Translations under genes and position numbers: made by a program
DNA from: Chitinophaga sancti
Lineage (GTDB): Bacteria; Bacteroidota; Bacteroidia; Chitinophagales; Chitinophagaceae
DNA: 64,000 nucleotides
Direction: 5' to 3'
Assembly (NCBI RefSeq): GCF_034424315.1
Contig: NZ_CP139972.1
Coordinates: forward strand, 434,001 to 498,000
Shown here: positions 32,701 to 47,700 of the stretch, in pieces
Numbering within the stretch: position 1 is the stretch's first letter
Layout: every line of letters starts with the position of its first letter
Notes under the pieces: model-generated
Seen by the model: only the letters and a program-made list of their open reading frames with translations
Database searches by the model: none
What the model was told of the DNA's origin: nothing

Positions 32701-35700
32701 TATGTATGGTATGCAGGTGGTTGCGGTACAGGTACTGCAATCGGTACGGGTGCAACTATCACTGTTCCTGTAACTGCAACGACTACTTATTATGTAAGAG
32801 TAGAAAGCAATGGTCAGTGTGGTGTTACTGCCTGTGCAAGTGGTACGGTTACTGTTTATACAGCTCCGGCTACTTCCAATGCAGGTCCTGCACAAACGCA
32901 TTGTAACGACTCCCTCTTTATAATGGCGGCTAATGCTGCTACCGTAGGTGCAGGTAAATGGACAGTGACCAGTGGTACTGCCACCATTCCAACTACTGAC
33001 TCTGCACTTGCTACTGCTAAAATATTTGTACTGGCAGGAAAGACAGCAACGCTGACCTGGACAATTACCAACGGCGCTTGTACTACTTCTTCTACCGTTG
33101 TACTGACTAACTATATGAAACCGGTACCAGCAGATGCGGGTCCGGCTTACATTGAACAGTGTGCGAATCCTTCATTTACAATGAATGCTGTTGCCGCTTC
33201 CCCGGCTACCGCAAGCGGTTCATGGTCAAAATTTGCCGGAAGTAAAGCGAACTTCACAGGTGCAACCAATATTCCAAATGCCCCTGTGACTTTGACAGTT
33301 GGTGATACAGCAACATTGATCTGGACAGTGACTAACGGTACCTGTTCTTCTTCCGATTACATTACTTTATATAATTACGCAACACCGACCGCTGCAAATG
33401 CCGGTCCGGATCTTAGTCAGTGTAACAACGATAAGTTCACCATGACATCCAATACACCAACTATTGGTGTAGGAAAATGGTCAGTGAAGAGTGGTACTGC
33501 AACTTTTGCAAGTACTGATAGTACTAAGACCAATGCCGTGATCACCGTACCTGTGGGTACGACGGTTGTAATGACCTGGACCGTTAAAAACGGCACCTGT
33601 TCATCCGCAGATGATGTTGTATTAATTAACTACCAGCAACCAGGTACAGCGAATGCAGGCCCTGATTCACTGGTACAGTGTAATAATCCTGTGTTCACCA
33701 TGTCAGCGACCAGCCCTACTCCAGCAACAGCAGTAGGCAAATGGTCACTGTTTACAGGTAGCAAGGCTAGTTATACTTTAGCTGATTCCAGCAAGACAAA
33801 TATCGTATTCAACCTGGCAGCAGGTGATTCTGCAACAGCCATCTGGACAGTGACGAACGGTGTCTGCTCCAGTACTGATTACATCATTCTGAAAAATTAC
33901 AAGGCACCAACTGCCGCCAATGCAGGACCACAGATCAGCCAGTGTGCGAATCCAAGCTTTACGATGGCTGCGAATGCAGCAAGTGTAGGTATCGGCACCT
34001 GGACCCTGTCTAACACAAGGTCAACTATCACCGGTAATGTGAATCTCCCGAATACGACCATCAATGTACCAACAGGTGATAGCGTGATCGCTACCTGGAC
34101 GATCGTAAACGGTGCATGTTCTACATCTTCCACGGTGAAACTGGTGAACTATGCAACCCCAACGAAGGCAGTTGCCGGTCCGGCCATCCACCAGTGTGCG
34201 AATGGTTCCTTTACGATGGCCGCGAATACGCCTGTTGTAGGTACGGGTACCTGGACCAAGCCAGCCGGATCAACCGCAGTCTTCTCAGGGAGTGCTAATT
34301 CATCAACGATGGGAGTTACCCTGCCTGCAGGTGACAGCAGTAAATTATACTGGACGATCACCAATGGTGTATGTTCTTCTGTCGATTCAGTATGGATTGT
34401 AAACAACCTTGCTCCTGCAGCAGCAGATGCGGGTCCTGATACCATTAAACATTGTAACAGTGCTCCATTCGTAATGACAGCGAACGCACCATCTGTAGCG
34501 GGTGCTACCGGATGGTGGAGTGTGGTATCTCCTGTTTCCTATACTATTTCAGGTGCCCAGCTGAATAACCCAACTGCAACATTTAATGTAACAGCGGGTC
34601 AGACAGTGGTACTGAAATGGAACATCTCTAATATTGGTTGTTCATCTTCAGACAATATAGTACTGATCAACTATGTACAGCCGACCGCTACTTCTGCGGG
34701 TTCTAACCAGACACATTGTAACGATAGCATCTTTACCGTTACGGGTTCAGCACCAATGGCAGGAGCTAGTGGAACCTGGTATATCCGAAGCAACAATGCC
34801 AGCTTCGTAGGTATACCATCAGGTAATACAGCAACCGTAAAAGTACCAGCTGGCCAGACAGCAACATTACGCTGGGTAATCACCAACGGTGTCTGCGCAG
34901 ACTCCAGCACAGTTACGCTGCTGAACAACATGCAACCGGTAGCAGCAGATGCTGGTCCGGCTTACATTGAGCAGTGTGCGAATCCTTCATTTACAATGAA
35001 TGCAGTTGCAGCTTCCCCTGCTACTGCAAGCGGTTCCTGGTCAAAATTTGCGGGAAGTAAGGCCAACTTCACAGGTGCAACCAATATTCCAAATGCCCCT
35101 GTGACTTTGACAGTTGGTGATTCTGCAACTTTGATCTGGACAGTAACTAACGGTACCTGTTCTTCTTCCGATTACATTACTTTATATAATTACGCAACAC
35201 CAACTGCTGCAAATGCGGGTCCGGATCTTAGTCAGTGTAACAACGATAAGTTTACCATGACATCCAATACACCAACTATTGGTGTAGGAAAATGGTCAGT
35301 GAAGAGTGGTACTGCAACTTTTGCAAGTACTGATAGTACTAAGACCAATGCCGTGATCACTGTACCTGTGGGTACGACGGTTGTAATGACCTGGACCGTT
35401 AAAAACGGCACCTGTTCATCCGCAGATGATGTTGTATTAACTAACTACCAGCAACCAGGTACAGCGAATGCCGGCCCTGATTCACTGGTACAGTGTAATA
35501 ACCCTGTGTTCACCATGTCCGCGACCAGTCCTACTCCGGCAACAGCCGTAGGCAAATGGTCACTGTTCACAGGTAGCAAGGCTAGTTATACTTTAGCTGA
35601 TTCCAGCAAGACAAATATTGTATTCAACCTGGCAGCAGGTGATACGGCAACAGCCATCTGGACAGTAACGAACGGTGTCTGCTCCAGTACTGATTACATC

Positions 35701-38700
35701 ATCCTGAAAAATTACAAGGCACCAACTGCCGCGAATGCAGGACCACAGATCAGCCAGTGTGCAAATCCAAGCTTTACGATGGCTGCAAATGCAGCAAGTG
35801 TAGGTATCGGCACCTGGACCCTGTCTAACACAAGGTCAACCATCACCGGTAATGTGAATCTGCCGAATACGACCATCAATGTACCAACAGGTGATAGCGT
35901 GATCGCTACCTGGACGATCGTAAACGGTGCATGTTCTACATCTTCTACGGTGAAACTGGTGAACTATGCAACCCCAACGAAGGCAGTTGCCGGTCCGGCC
36001 ATCCACCAGTGTGCGAATGGTTCCTTTACGATGGCCGCGAATACGCCTGTTGTAGGTACGGGTACCTGGACCAAGCCAGCCGGATCAACCGCAGTCTTCT
36101 CAGGGAGTGCTAATTCATCAACGATGGGAGTTACCCTGCCTGCAGGTGACAGCAGTAAATTATACTGGACGATCACCAATGGTGTATGTTCTTCTGTCGA
36201 TTCAGTATGGATTGTAAACAACCTTGCTCCTGCAGCAGCAGATGCGGGTCCTGATACCATTAAACATTGTAACAGTGCTCCATTCGTAATGACAGCGAAC
36301 GCACCATCTGTAGCGGGTGCTACCGGATGGTGGAGTGTTGTTTCCCCTGCTGCTTATACTATTTCAGGTGCCCAGCTGAATAACCCAACTGCAACATTTA
36401 ATGTAACAGCGGGTCAGACAGTGGTACTGAAATGGAACATCTCTAATATTGGTTGTTCATCTTCAGACAATATTGTACTGATCAACTACGTACAGCCGAC
36501 CGCTACTTCTGCGGGTTCTAACCAGACACATTGTAACGATAGCATCTTTACCGTTACGGGTTCAGCACCAATGGCAGGGGCCAGTGGAACCTGGTATATC
36601 CGAAGCAACAATGCCAGCTTCGTAGGTACCCCATCAGGTAATACAGCAACAGTAAAAGTACCAGCGGGCCAGACGGCAACATTACGCTGGGTAATCACCA
36701 ACGGTGTCTGCGCAGACTCCAGCACGGTAACGCTGCTGAACAACATGCAACCGGTAGCAGCAGATGCTGGTCCGGCTTACATTGAGCAGTGTGCGAATCC
36801 TTCATTTACAATGAATGCAGTTGCAGCTTCCCCTGCTACCGCAAGCGGTTCCTGGTCAAAATTTGCGGGAAGTAAGGCCAACTTCACAGGTGCAACCAAT
36901 ATTCCAAATGCCCCTGTGACTTTGACAGTTGGTGATTCTGCAACTTTGATCTGGACAGTAACTAACGGTACCTGTTCTTCTTCCGATTACATTACTTTAT
37001 ATAATTACGCAACACCAACTGCTGCAAATGCGGGTCCGGATCTTAGTCAGTGTAACAACGATAAGTTTACCATGACATCCAATACACCAACTATTGGTGT
37101 AGGAAAATGGTCAGTGAAGAGTGGTACTGCAACTTTTGCAAGTACTGATAGTACTAAGACAAATGCAGTGATCACCGTACCTGTGGGTACGACGGTTGTA
37201 ATGACCTGGACCGTTAAAAACGGCACCTGTTCATCCGCAGATGATGTTGTATTAACTAACTACCAGCAACCAGGTACAGCGAATGCCGGCCCTGATTCAC
37301 TGGTACAGTGTAATAACCCTGTGTTCACCATGTCAGCGACCAGCCCTACTCCGGCAACAGCCGTAGGCAAATGGTCACTGTTCACAGGTAGCAAGGCTAG
37401 TTATACTTTAGCTGATTCCAGCAAGACAAATATTGTATTCAACCTGGCAGCAGGTGATACGGCAACAGCCATCTGGACAGTAACGAACGGTGTCTGCTCC
37501 AGTACTGATTACATCATCCTGAAAAATTACAAGGCACCAACTGCCGCGAATGCAGGACCACAGATCAGCCAGTGTGCAAATCCAAGCTTTACGATGGCTG
37601 CAAATGCAGCAAGTGTAGGTATCGGCACCTGGACCCTGTCTAACACAAGGTCAACCATCACCGGTAATGTGAATCTGCCGAATACGACCATCAATGTACC
37701 AACAGGTGATAGCGTGATCGCTACCTGGACGATCGTAAACGGTGCATGTTCTACATCTTCTACGGTGAAACTGGTGAACTATGCAACCCCAACGAAGGCA
37801 GTTGCCGGTCCGGCCATCCACCAGTGTGCGAATGGTTCCTTTACGATGGCCGCGAATACGCCTGTTGTAGGTACGGGTACCTGGACCAAGCCAGCCGGAT
37901 CAACCGCAGTCTTCTCAGGGAGTGCTAATTCATCAACGATGGGAGTTACCCTGCCTGCAGGTGACAGCAGTAAATTATACTGGACGATCACCAATGGTGT
38001 ATGTTCTTCTGTGGATTCCGTATGGATTGTCAATAACCTTGCTCCTGCAGCAGCAGATGCGGGTCCTGATACTATTAAACATTGTAACAGTGCTCCATTC
38101 GTAATGACAGCGAACGCTCCTTCAGTAGCGGGTGCTACCGGATGGTGGAGTGTGGTATCTCCTGTTTCCTATACTATTTCAGGTGCCCAGCTGAATAACC
38201 CAACTGCAACATTTAATGTAACAGCGGGTCAGACAGTGGTACTGAAATGGAACATCTCTAATATTGGTTGTTCATCTTCAGACAATATAGTACTGATCAA
38301 CTATGTACAGCCGACCGCTACTTCTGCGGGTTCTAACCAGACACATTGTAACGATAGCATCTTTACCGTTACGGGTTCAGCACCAATGGCAGGAGCTAGT
38401 GGAACCTGGTATATCCGAAGCAACAATGCCAGCTTCGTAGGTATACCATCAGGTAATACAGCAACCGTAAAAGTACCAGCTGGCCAGACAGCAACATTAC
38501 GCTGGGTAATCACCAACGGTGTCTGCGCAGACTCCAGCACAGTTACGCTGCTGAACAACATGCAACCGGTAGCAGCAGATGCTGGTCCGGCTTACATTGA
38601 GCAGTGTGCGAATCCTTCATTTACAATGAATGCAGTTGCAGCTTCCCCTGCTACTGCAAGCGGTTCCTGGTCAAAATTTGCGGGAAGTAAGGCCAACTTC

Positions 38701-41700
38701 ACAGGTGCAACCAATATTCCAAATGCCCCTGTGACTTTGACAGTTGGTGATTCTGCAACTTTGATCTGGACAGTAACTAACGGTACCTGTTCTTCTTCCG
38801 ATTACATTACTTTATATAATTACGCAACACCAACTGCTGCAAATGCGGGTCCGGATCTTAGTCAGTGTAACAACGATAAGTTTACCATGACATCCAATAC
38901 ACCAACTATTGGTGTAGGAAAATGGTCAGTGAAGAGTGGTACTGCAACTTTTGCAAGTACTGATAGTACTAAGACCAATGCCGTGATCACTGTACCTGTG
39001 GGTACGACGGTTGTAATGACCTGGACCGTTAAAAACGGCACCTGTTCATCCGCAGATGATGTTGTATTAACTAACTACCAGCAACCAGGTACAGCGAATG
39101 CCGGCCCTGATTCACTGGTACAGTGTAATAACCCTGTGTTCACCATGTCCGCGACCAGTCCTACTCCGGCAACAGCCGTAGGCAAATGGTCACTGTTCAC
39201 AGGTAGCAAGGCTAGTTATACTTTAGCTGATTCCAGCAAGACAAATATTGTATTCAACCTGGCAGCAGGTGATTCTGCAACTGCCATCTGGACAGTAACG
39301 AACGGAGTCTGCTCCAGTACTGATTACATCATCCTGAAAAATTACCAGGCACCAACTGCCGCGAATGCAGGACCACAGATCAGCCAGTGTGCAAATCCAA
39401 GCTTTACGATGGCTGCGAATGCAGCAAGTGTAGGTATCGGCGCCTGGACCCTGTCTAACACAAGGTCAACTATCACCGGTAATGTGAATCTCCCGAATAC
39501 GACCATCAATGTACCAACAGGTGATAGCGTGATCGCTACCTGGACGATCGTAAACGGTGCATGTTCAACATCTTCTACGGTGAAACTGGTGAACTATGCA
39601 ACCCCAACGAAGGCAGTTGCCGGTCCGGCCATCCACCAGTGTGCGAATGGTTCCTTTACGATGGCCGCGAATACAGCTGTTGTAGGTACGGGTACCTGGA
39701 CCAAGCCAGCCGGATCAACCGCAGTCTTCTCAGGGAGCGCTAATTCATCAACGATGGGAGTTACCCTGCCTGCAGGTGACAGCAGTAAATTATACTGGAC
39801 GATCACCAATGGTGTATGTTCTTCTGTGGATTCCGTATGGATTGTCAATAACCTTGCTCCTGCAGCAGCAGATGCGGGTCCTGATACTATTAAACATTGT
39901 AACAGTGCTCCATTCGTAATGACAGCGAACGCTCCTTCAGTAGCGGGTGCTACCGGATGGTGGAGTGTGGTATCTCCTGTTTCCTATACTATTTCAGGTG
40001 CCCAGCTGAATAACCCAACTGCAACATTTAATGTAACAGCGGGTCAGACAGTGGTACTGAAATGGAACATCTCTAATATTGGTTGTTCATCTTCAGACAA
40101 TATAGTACTGATCAACTATGTACAGCCGACCGCTACTTCTGCGGGTTCTAACCAGACACATTGTAACGATAGCATCTTTACCGTTACGGGTTCAGCACCA
40201 ATGGCAGGAGCTAGTGGAACCTGGTATATCCGAAGCAACAATGCCAGCTTCGTAGGTATACCATCAGGTAATACAGCAACCGTAAAAGTACCAGCTGGCC
40301 AGACAGCAACATTACGCTGGGTAATCACCAACGGTGTCTGCGCAGACTCCAGCACAGTTACGCTGCTGAACAACATGCAACCGGTAGCAGCAGATGCTGG
40401 TCCGGCTTACATTGAGCAGTGTGCGAATCCTTCATTTACAATGAATGCAGTTGCAGCTTCCCCTGCTACTGCAAGCGGTTCCTGGTCAAAATTTGCGGGA
40501 AGTAAGGCCAACTTCACAGGTGCAACCAATATTCCAAATGCCCCTGTGACTTTGACAGTTGGTGATTCTGCAACTTTGATCTGGACAGTAACTAACGGTA
40601 CCTGTTCTTCTTCCGATTACATTACTTTATATAATTACGCAACACCAACTGCTGCAAATGCGGGTCCGGATCTTAGTCAGTGTAACAACGATAAGTTTAC
40701 CATGACATCCAATACACCAACTATTGGTGTAGGAAAATGGTCAGTGAAGAGTGGTACTGCAACTTTTGCAAGTACTGATAGTACTAAGACAAATGCAGTG
40801 ATCACCGTACCTGTGGGTACGACGGTTGTAATGACCTGGACCGTTAAAAACGGCACCTGTTCATCCGCAGATGATGTTGTATTAACTAACTACCAGCAAC
40901 CAGGTACAGCGAATGCCGGCCCTGATTCACTGGTACAGTGTAATAACCCTGTGTTCACCATGTCAGCGACCAGCCCTACTCCGGCAACAGCCGTAGGCAA
41001 ATGGTCACTGTTTACAGGTAGCAAGGCTAGTTATACTTTAGCTGATTCCAGCAAGACAAATATTGTATTCAACCTGGCAGCAGGTGATACGGCAACAGCC
41101 ATCTGGACAGTGACGAACGGTGTCTGCTCCAGCACAGATTACATCATTCTAAAAAATTACAAGGCACCAACTGCCGCCAATGCAGGACCACAGATCAGCC
41201 AGTGTGCGAATCCAAGCTTTACGATGGCTGCAAATGCAGCAAGTGTAGGTATCGGCACCTGGACACTGTCAACAACCAGGTCAACCATCACCGGTAATGT
41301 GAATCTCCCGAATACGACCATCAATGTACCAGCGGGAGATAGTGTGATTGCTACCTGGACGATCGTAAACGGTGCATGTTCAACATCTTCTACGGTGAAA
41401 CTGGTGAACTATGCAACGCCAACGAAGGCAGTTGCCGGTCCGGCCATCCACCAGTGTGCAAATGGTTCCTTTACGATGGCAGCGAATACACCTGTTGTGG
41501 GTACCGGTACCTGGACCAAGCCTGCCGGATCAACCGCATTCTTCTCCGGCAGTGATCATTCATCAGCGATGGGAGTTACCCTGCCTGCAGGTGATAGCAG
41601 TAAACTATACTGGACGATCACCAATGGTGTATGTTCTTCTGTGGATTCCGTATGGATTGTCAATAATCTTGCTCCGGCAGCAGCAGATGCAGGCCCTGAT

Positions 41701-44700
41701 ACCATTAAGCATTGTAACAGTGCTCCATTCGTAATGACAGCGAACGCACCATCTGTAGCTGGTGCTACCGGATGGTGGAGTGTTGTTTCCCCTGCTGCTT
41801 ATACCATTTCAGGTGCACAGCTGAATAACCCAACTGCTACATTTAATGTAACAGCGGGTCAGACAGTGGTATTGAAATGGAACATCTCTAATATTGGTTG
41901 TTCATCTTCAGACAATATAGTACTGATCAACTACGTACAGCCGACGGCTACCTCTGCGGGTTCTAACCAGACACATTGTAACGATAGCATCTTTACCGTT
42001 ACGGGTTCAGCACCAATGGCAGGAGCCAGTGGAACCTGGTATATCCGAAGCAACAATGCCAGCTTCGTAGGTATACCATCAGGTAATACAGCAACCGTAA
42101 AAGTACCAGCGGGCCAGACGGCAACATTACGCTGGGTAATCACCAACGGTGTCTGCGCAGACTCCAGCACAGTAACGCTGCTGAACAACATGCAACCGGT
42201 AGCAGCAGATGCTGGTCCGGCTTACATTGAGCAGTGTGCGAATCCTTCATTTACAATGAATGCAGTTGCCGCCTCTCCGGCTACCGCAAGCGGTTCATGG
42301 TCAACCTTCGCGGGAAGTAAAGCTGCTATCACTGGTGGCGGTACTACTCCAAATGCTACCGTAACAATGGCAGCAGGCGATACCGCAACATTGATCTGGA
42401 CAGTAACTAACGGTACCTGTTCTTCTTCCGATTACATTATTTTATATAATTACGCAACACCGACTGCTGCAAATGCAGGACCGGATCTTAGCCAGTGTAA
42501 CAATCCTAAGTTCACGGTGGCATCCAATACACCAACTATTGGTGTAGGAAAATGGTCAGTGAAGAGTGGTACGGCAACATTTGCAAGTACAGATAGTTCC
42601 TTGACCAATGCAGTGATCACCGTACCTGTGGGAACGACCGCAGTAATGACCTGGACCGTTAAAAACGGCACCTGTTCTTCTGCAGATGATGTTGTATTAA
42701 CTAACTACCAGCAACCAGGTACAGCGAATGCAGGCCCTGATTCACTGGTACAGTGTAATAATCCTGTGTTCACCATGTCAGCGACCAGCCCTACTCCAGC
42801 AACAGCAGTAGGCAAATGGTCACTGTTCACAGGTAGCAAGGCTAGTTATACTTTAGCTGATTCCAGCAAGACAAATATTGTATTCAACCTGGCAGCAGGT
42901 GATTCCGCAACAGCCATCTGGACAGTGACGAACGGTGTCTGCTCCAGTACTGATTACATCATTCTGAAAAATTACCAGGCACCAACTGCCGCCAATGCAG
43001 GACCACAGATCAGCCAGTGTGCGAATCCAAGCTTTACGATGGCTGCAAATGCAGCAAGTGTAGGTATCGGCACCTGGACCCTGTCTAACACAAGGTCAAC
43101 TATCACCGGTAATGTGAATCTGCCGAATACGACTATCAATGTACCAGCAGGTGATAGCGTGATCGCTACCTGGACGATCGTAAACGGTGCATGTTCTACA
43201 TCGTCTACGGTGAAACTGGTGAACTATGCAACCCCAACGAAGGCAGTTGCCGGTCCGGCCATCCACCAGTGTGCGAATGGTTCCTTTACGATGGCCGCGA
43301 ATACAGCTGTTGTAGGTACGGGTACCTGGACCAAGCCAGCCGGATCAACCGCAGTCTTCTCAGGGAGTGCTAATTCATCAACGATGGGAGTTACCCTGCC
43401 TGCAGGTGACAGCAGTAAATTATACTGGACGATCACCAATGGGGTATGTTCTTCTGTCGATTCAGTATGGATTGTAAACAACCTTGCTCCAGCAGCAGCA
43501 GATGCGGGTCCTGATACTATTAAGCATTGTAACGACGATGTCTTCGCAATGACAGCAAATGCTCCTTCAGTAGCTGGTGCTACCGGTTACTGGACGGCAG
43601 TATCTCCTGCTTCCTATACCATTACCAGTGCCCAGCTGAATGATCCAAATGCAACATTTAATGTAACAGCGGGTCAGACAGTGGAACTGAAATGGAATAT
43701 TTCAAATATCGGTTGTTCATCTTCAGACAATATAGTGCTGGTCAACTACGAACAGCCAACTGCAGTAACTGCGGGTCTTGATCAAACCAAGTGTGCGGGT
43801 TCTGCCTTCGTACTGGATGGTTCTGTACCAAATGTTACCGGTGCGATCGGTACCTGGTATGTCCGCAACGGTATTGCGACTATCAATACCGGCGAAGAGC
43901 ATAACACTAACGCACATATTACCCTGCCAAACGATGCTTCTGCTGAATTACATTGGGTAGTAACAAATGGTACATGCGCTGACTCAGCAGCTGTAATCCT
44001 GACCAACTACCTCACACCGGTGAAAGCTGATGCAGGTGTAGATTCCATCAAGCATTGTGCGGATAGCGTATTCGTTATGAACGCGAATGCGCCTGATGTA
44101 ACAGGTGCTGTTGGTGTATGGACATTCCTGAATCCTACTACCATTCCGCTGCCAGCTGATTCAAATAATCCGAATATTACCTTCATTATCCCTGCAGGTG
44201 ATAGCGTGATCGCTGTATGGTCCATCGGCAACGGTACATGTTCTACCAGCGACCAGATCAAACTGGTGAACTATATGGCACCGACTGCAGCAGCTGTACC
44301 AGCTGATATGCAACAGTGTATGACTACCACATTCCCTGTCACAGCGAATGCGCCTGACGTACCTGGTGCAATTGGTTACTGGTCAGTAGTGAAAGGTAAT
44401 GCTACCTTCCCGACCACGGACTCCAGCAAGAACAGCACTACTTTCACTGTTCCAAATGGTGACAGTGCATATGTAACCTGGACCCTGACCAATGGTCTCT
44501 GTAGCAGTTCTGCAACTATTAAACTGTACAACTATCAGCAGCCGGCACCGGCAGAAGCAGGTGCAGACTCACTGGTACAGTGTAATAATCCTGTGTTCAA
44601 CATGGCAGCGACCGCGCCAAACCTTGCTACCGCAGTAGGTAAATGGTCTCTGTATCCGGGTAGTAAAGCAAACTTCAGCCCTGCTGACTCTAACAATATT

Positions 44701-47700
44701 AATGCAGTTATTAACCTCACTCCAGGTGATACCGCAACAGCAATATGGACGGTAACAAATGGTGTCTGCACTACTTCCGATAAGATTATGCTGAAGAACT
44801 ACCAGGCACCAGCACCGGCTGACGCGGGTCCTGATTCTATCAAGCATTGTAGTAATCCGGTATTCACAATGAGTGCTACTGCTCCAAGCCTGGCTACTGC
44901 GACTGGTAAGTGGACATTATCTAACCCGAAGGCAATAATGGCTGCTGCTGATACCAACAAGATCAATGCGGTGATCAACGTACCTGCGGGCGACAGCGTA
45001 ATAGCTACATGGACTGTAACAAACGGTGTATGTGCTACATCAGATGTGATCAAACTGGTGAACTACCAGCAACCAACAGCAGCAGCTGCAGGTAGCGATA
45101 CCCACCAGTGTGCAGTGAAGGACTTCGTGATGACAGCTAATACACCTGATGTACCGGGTGCCGTTGGAACCTGGACTTTACCAGCCGGTTCTACTGCTAC
45201 CATGCCAATAACTGACATTCATTTACCTAATATTAAAATTACCGTACCGGAAGGTGACAGCGTAATAGCTACCTGGACCATCACCAATGGTGTATGTACA
45301 TCCAGCAGCACGGTGAAACTGGTAAATGATAAGATGCCAACGCCGGCGAATGCGGGTACAGCCCAGACACATTGTGCTGACTCTGCCTTCGTGATGACTG
45401 CTAATGCAGCATCCATCGGTACAGGTACCTGGTCATTCTACACTGGTTCCAAAGCAAGCATTGCTCCGGCAGATAAAAACACGCCAACTGCAACCATCTA
45501 TGTTCCGGCGGGAGATACAGCCACTGCTATCTGGACGATTACCAATAACTCCTGTGCTACCAGCAGTACTGTCTTCCTGAAGAATGACATGATGCCTGAA
45601 ACCGCTAATGCAGGTGCTAACCAGGTTCATTGTAATGACTCTGCGTTTATCATGAATGCAACAGCAGGCCTGCTCCCTGGTTCTAAGGGCACATGGACTG
45701 TCCTGAGCGGTATCGCATATATCAATAGCTTAGATCTGAATAATCCAACTGCCAAGGTATTAGTATATGTAAATACTTCCGCTACCCTACAGTGGACCCT
45801 GAGCAATGGTACATGTACCGGTACTCCGGCTACTGTAACACTGACTAACCTCGGACCAGTAGTGGGTAACACCATCTCTGCTGATCAGACAGTATGTGCT
45901 GCCGAAACACCAGCCATGCTGAAAGGAACGACTACCCTGAGTGGTGGTAATGGTACCTTCAGCTACCAGTGGCAGATGAGCACTACAAATGCAACAAGCG
46001 GATTCACTAACGTTACAACAGGTACCGGTGGCACCGCTGCCAGCTACACACCAGCTACACTGAGCGCTGATACCGTATGGTTCAGAAGAATTGTAAGCTC
46101 AGGCGCTTGTAGCACTACCATGAGCAACGTGGTGAAGATCAGAAGAGTCACTACATCTCCGGTGGTTGTATCTGTACCATCCGCAATCACTACTGATTGT
46201 ATCCTTGGTAAAGACTATACTACCATGTTCGGTACACCGGTATTCAGCCATGCGCCATTTACAAGCGAAGCGCTGACGGTTACCTACACTGATAATACAA
46301 CAACGCCGGATGCGTGTCATACACTCATCAGCCGTACATGGACAGCCGTTGACCGTTGTGGTCTCACAACGACTGCACAGCAGACCATCACCGTGGTTGA
46401 TACCAAGGCACCGGTGTTCACTGGCACAGCACCTGCTGATGTGACTGTAGAATGTGATAAGGTGCCTGTTGCTGTCAACCTGTCTGCAAACGATGCATGT
46501 ATGGGTGTGCTGACGATAGCGCCAATCGAAACAAGAATTGATATAGCCGGTCAGTGTTCCAGCAACTACTACCTGGTCCGTAAATGGGTGGCTGTAGATA
46601 ATTGTGGTAACGCCAGCGATACGCTGAAACAGACCATTACCGTCAGAGACCTCACCGGTCCTGTATTCACCGGTACTGCGCCTGCAAACATGACGGTAGA
46701 TTGTGATAAGGTACCAGCTGCGGCTCCACTGACCGCTACTGACAACTGTACACCTGGTGTCATCACCGTAACACCGGTAGATACAAGACAATCTATCTCC
46801 GGTGCTAAGTGTAACAATACTTACCAGCTCACCCGTACATGGACAGCTACCGATAATTGCGGTAACTCAACCATCCTGAGACAGGTGATCACCGTACAGG
46901 ATACGACCAGGCCAGCGTTCTCAATGACCTTAGTTGCTGATACAACTGTGAACTGTGATGCAGTACCTGATATCCCGACTATCACAGCTAAAGACAACTG
47001 TTCTGCAAGTGTGAATGTAAAAGTATCCCAGACGAAGGTGTTCCTGAGCACTACCTGCTCTAACAACTATCGCCTGACCCGTACATGGACCGCTGCTGAT
47101 GATTGTGGTAACACCGCAACTATGAAGCAGGTGATCACTGTACAGGATACGACCAGGCCAAAATTCAGAACGGCACCTCCTGCTGATACTACCGTAAGTT
47201 GTAGCGCTGTACCAACACCGCCTACCAACATATCAGCTACTGATAACTGTAGTGCTACCAGCAATGTGAAGGTGACCTACTCCCAGACGCGTCAGGCGAT
47301 CGCCGGGTCTTGCGCAGGCAATTACCAGCTGATCAGGGTTTGGACAGCGAAAGACGAGTGTGGTAATACAAATATTGTTCGTCAGGTAATCACAGTGGCA
47401 GACACCACCAAACCAGTGATCGATCCGGCTCCGGCTGCTGTCACTGTAAGTTGTGGAGGTACGATACCAGCTGCTGCTACCCTGTACGCAACTGACAACT
47501 GTGATGGCAACTTCCCTAAGAAAGCGACCATGACTACCGATCCATATACTGTGGATGCTTGTAACGGTTACACCATCACCAGAAGATGGAATGTAACAGA
47601 TGCATGTGGTAATGCCGCTATCGAAAGAGTACAGGTGATTACAGTAACAGCATGTCCGAAACCACAACTGGAAGCGAACCTGCCTGTTAACTGTTCTGAC

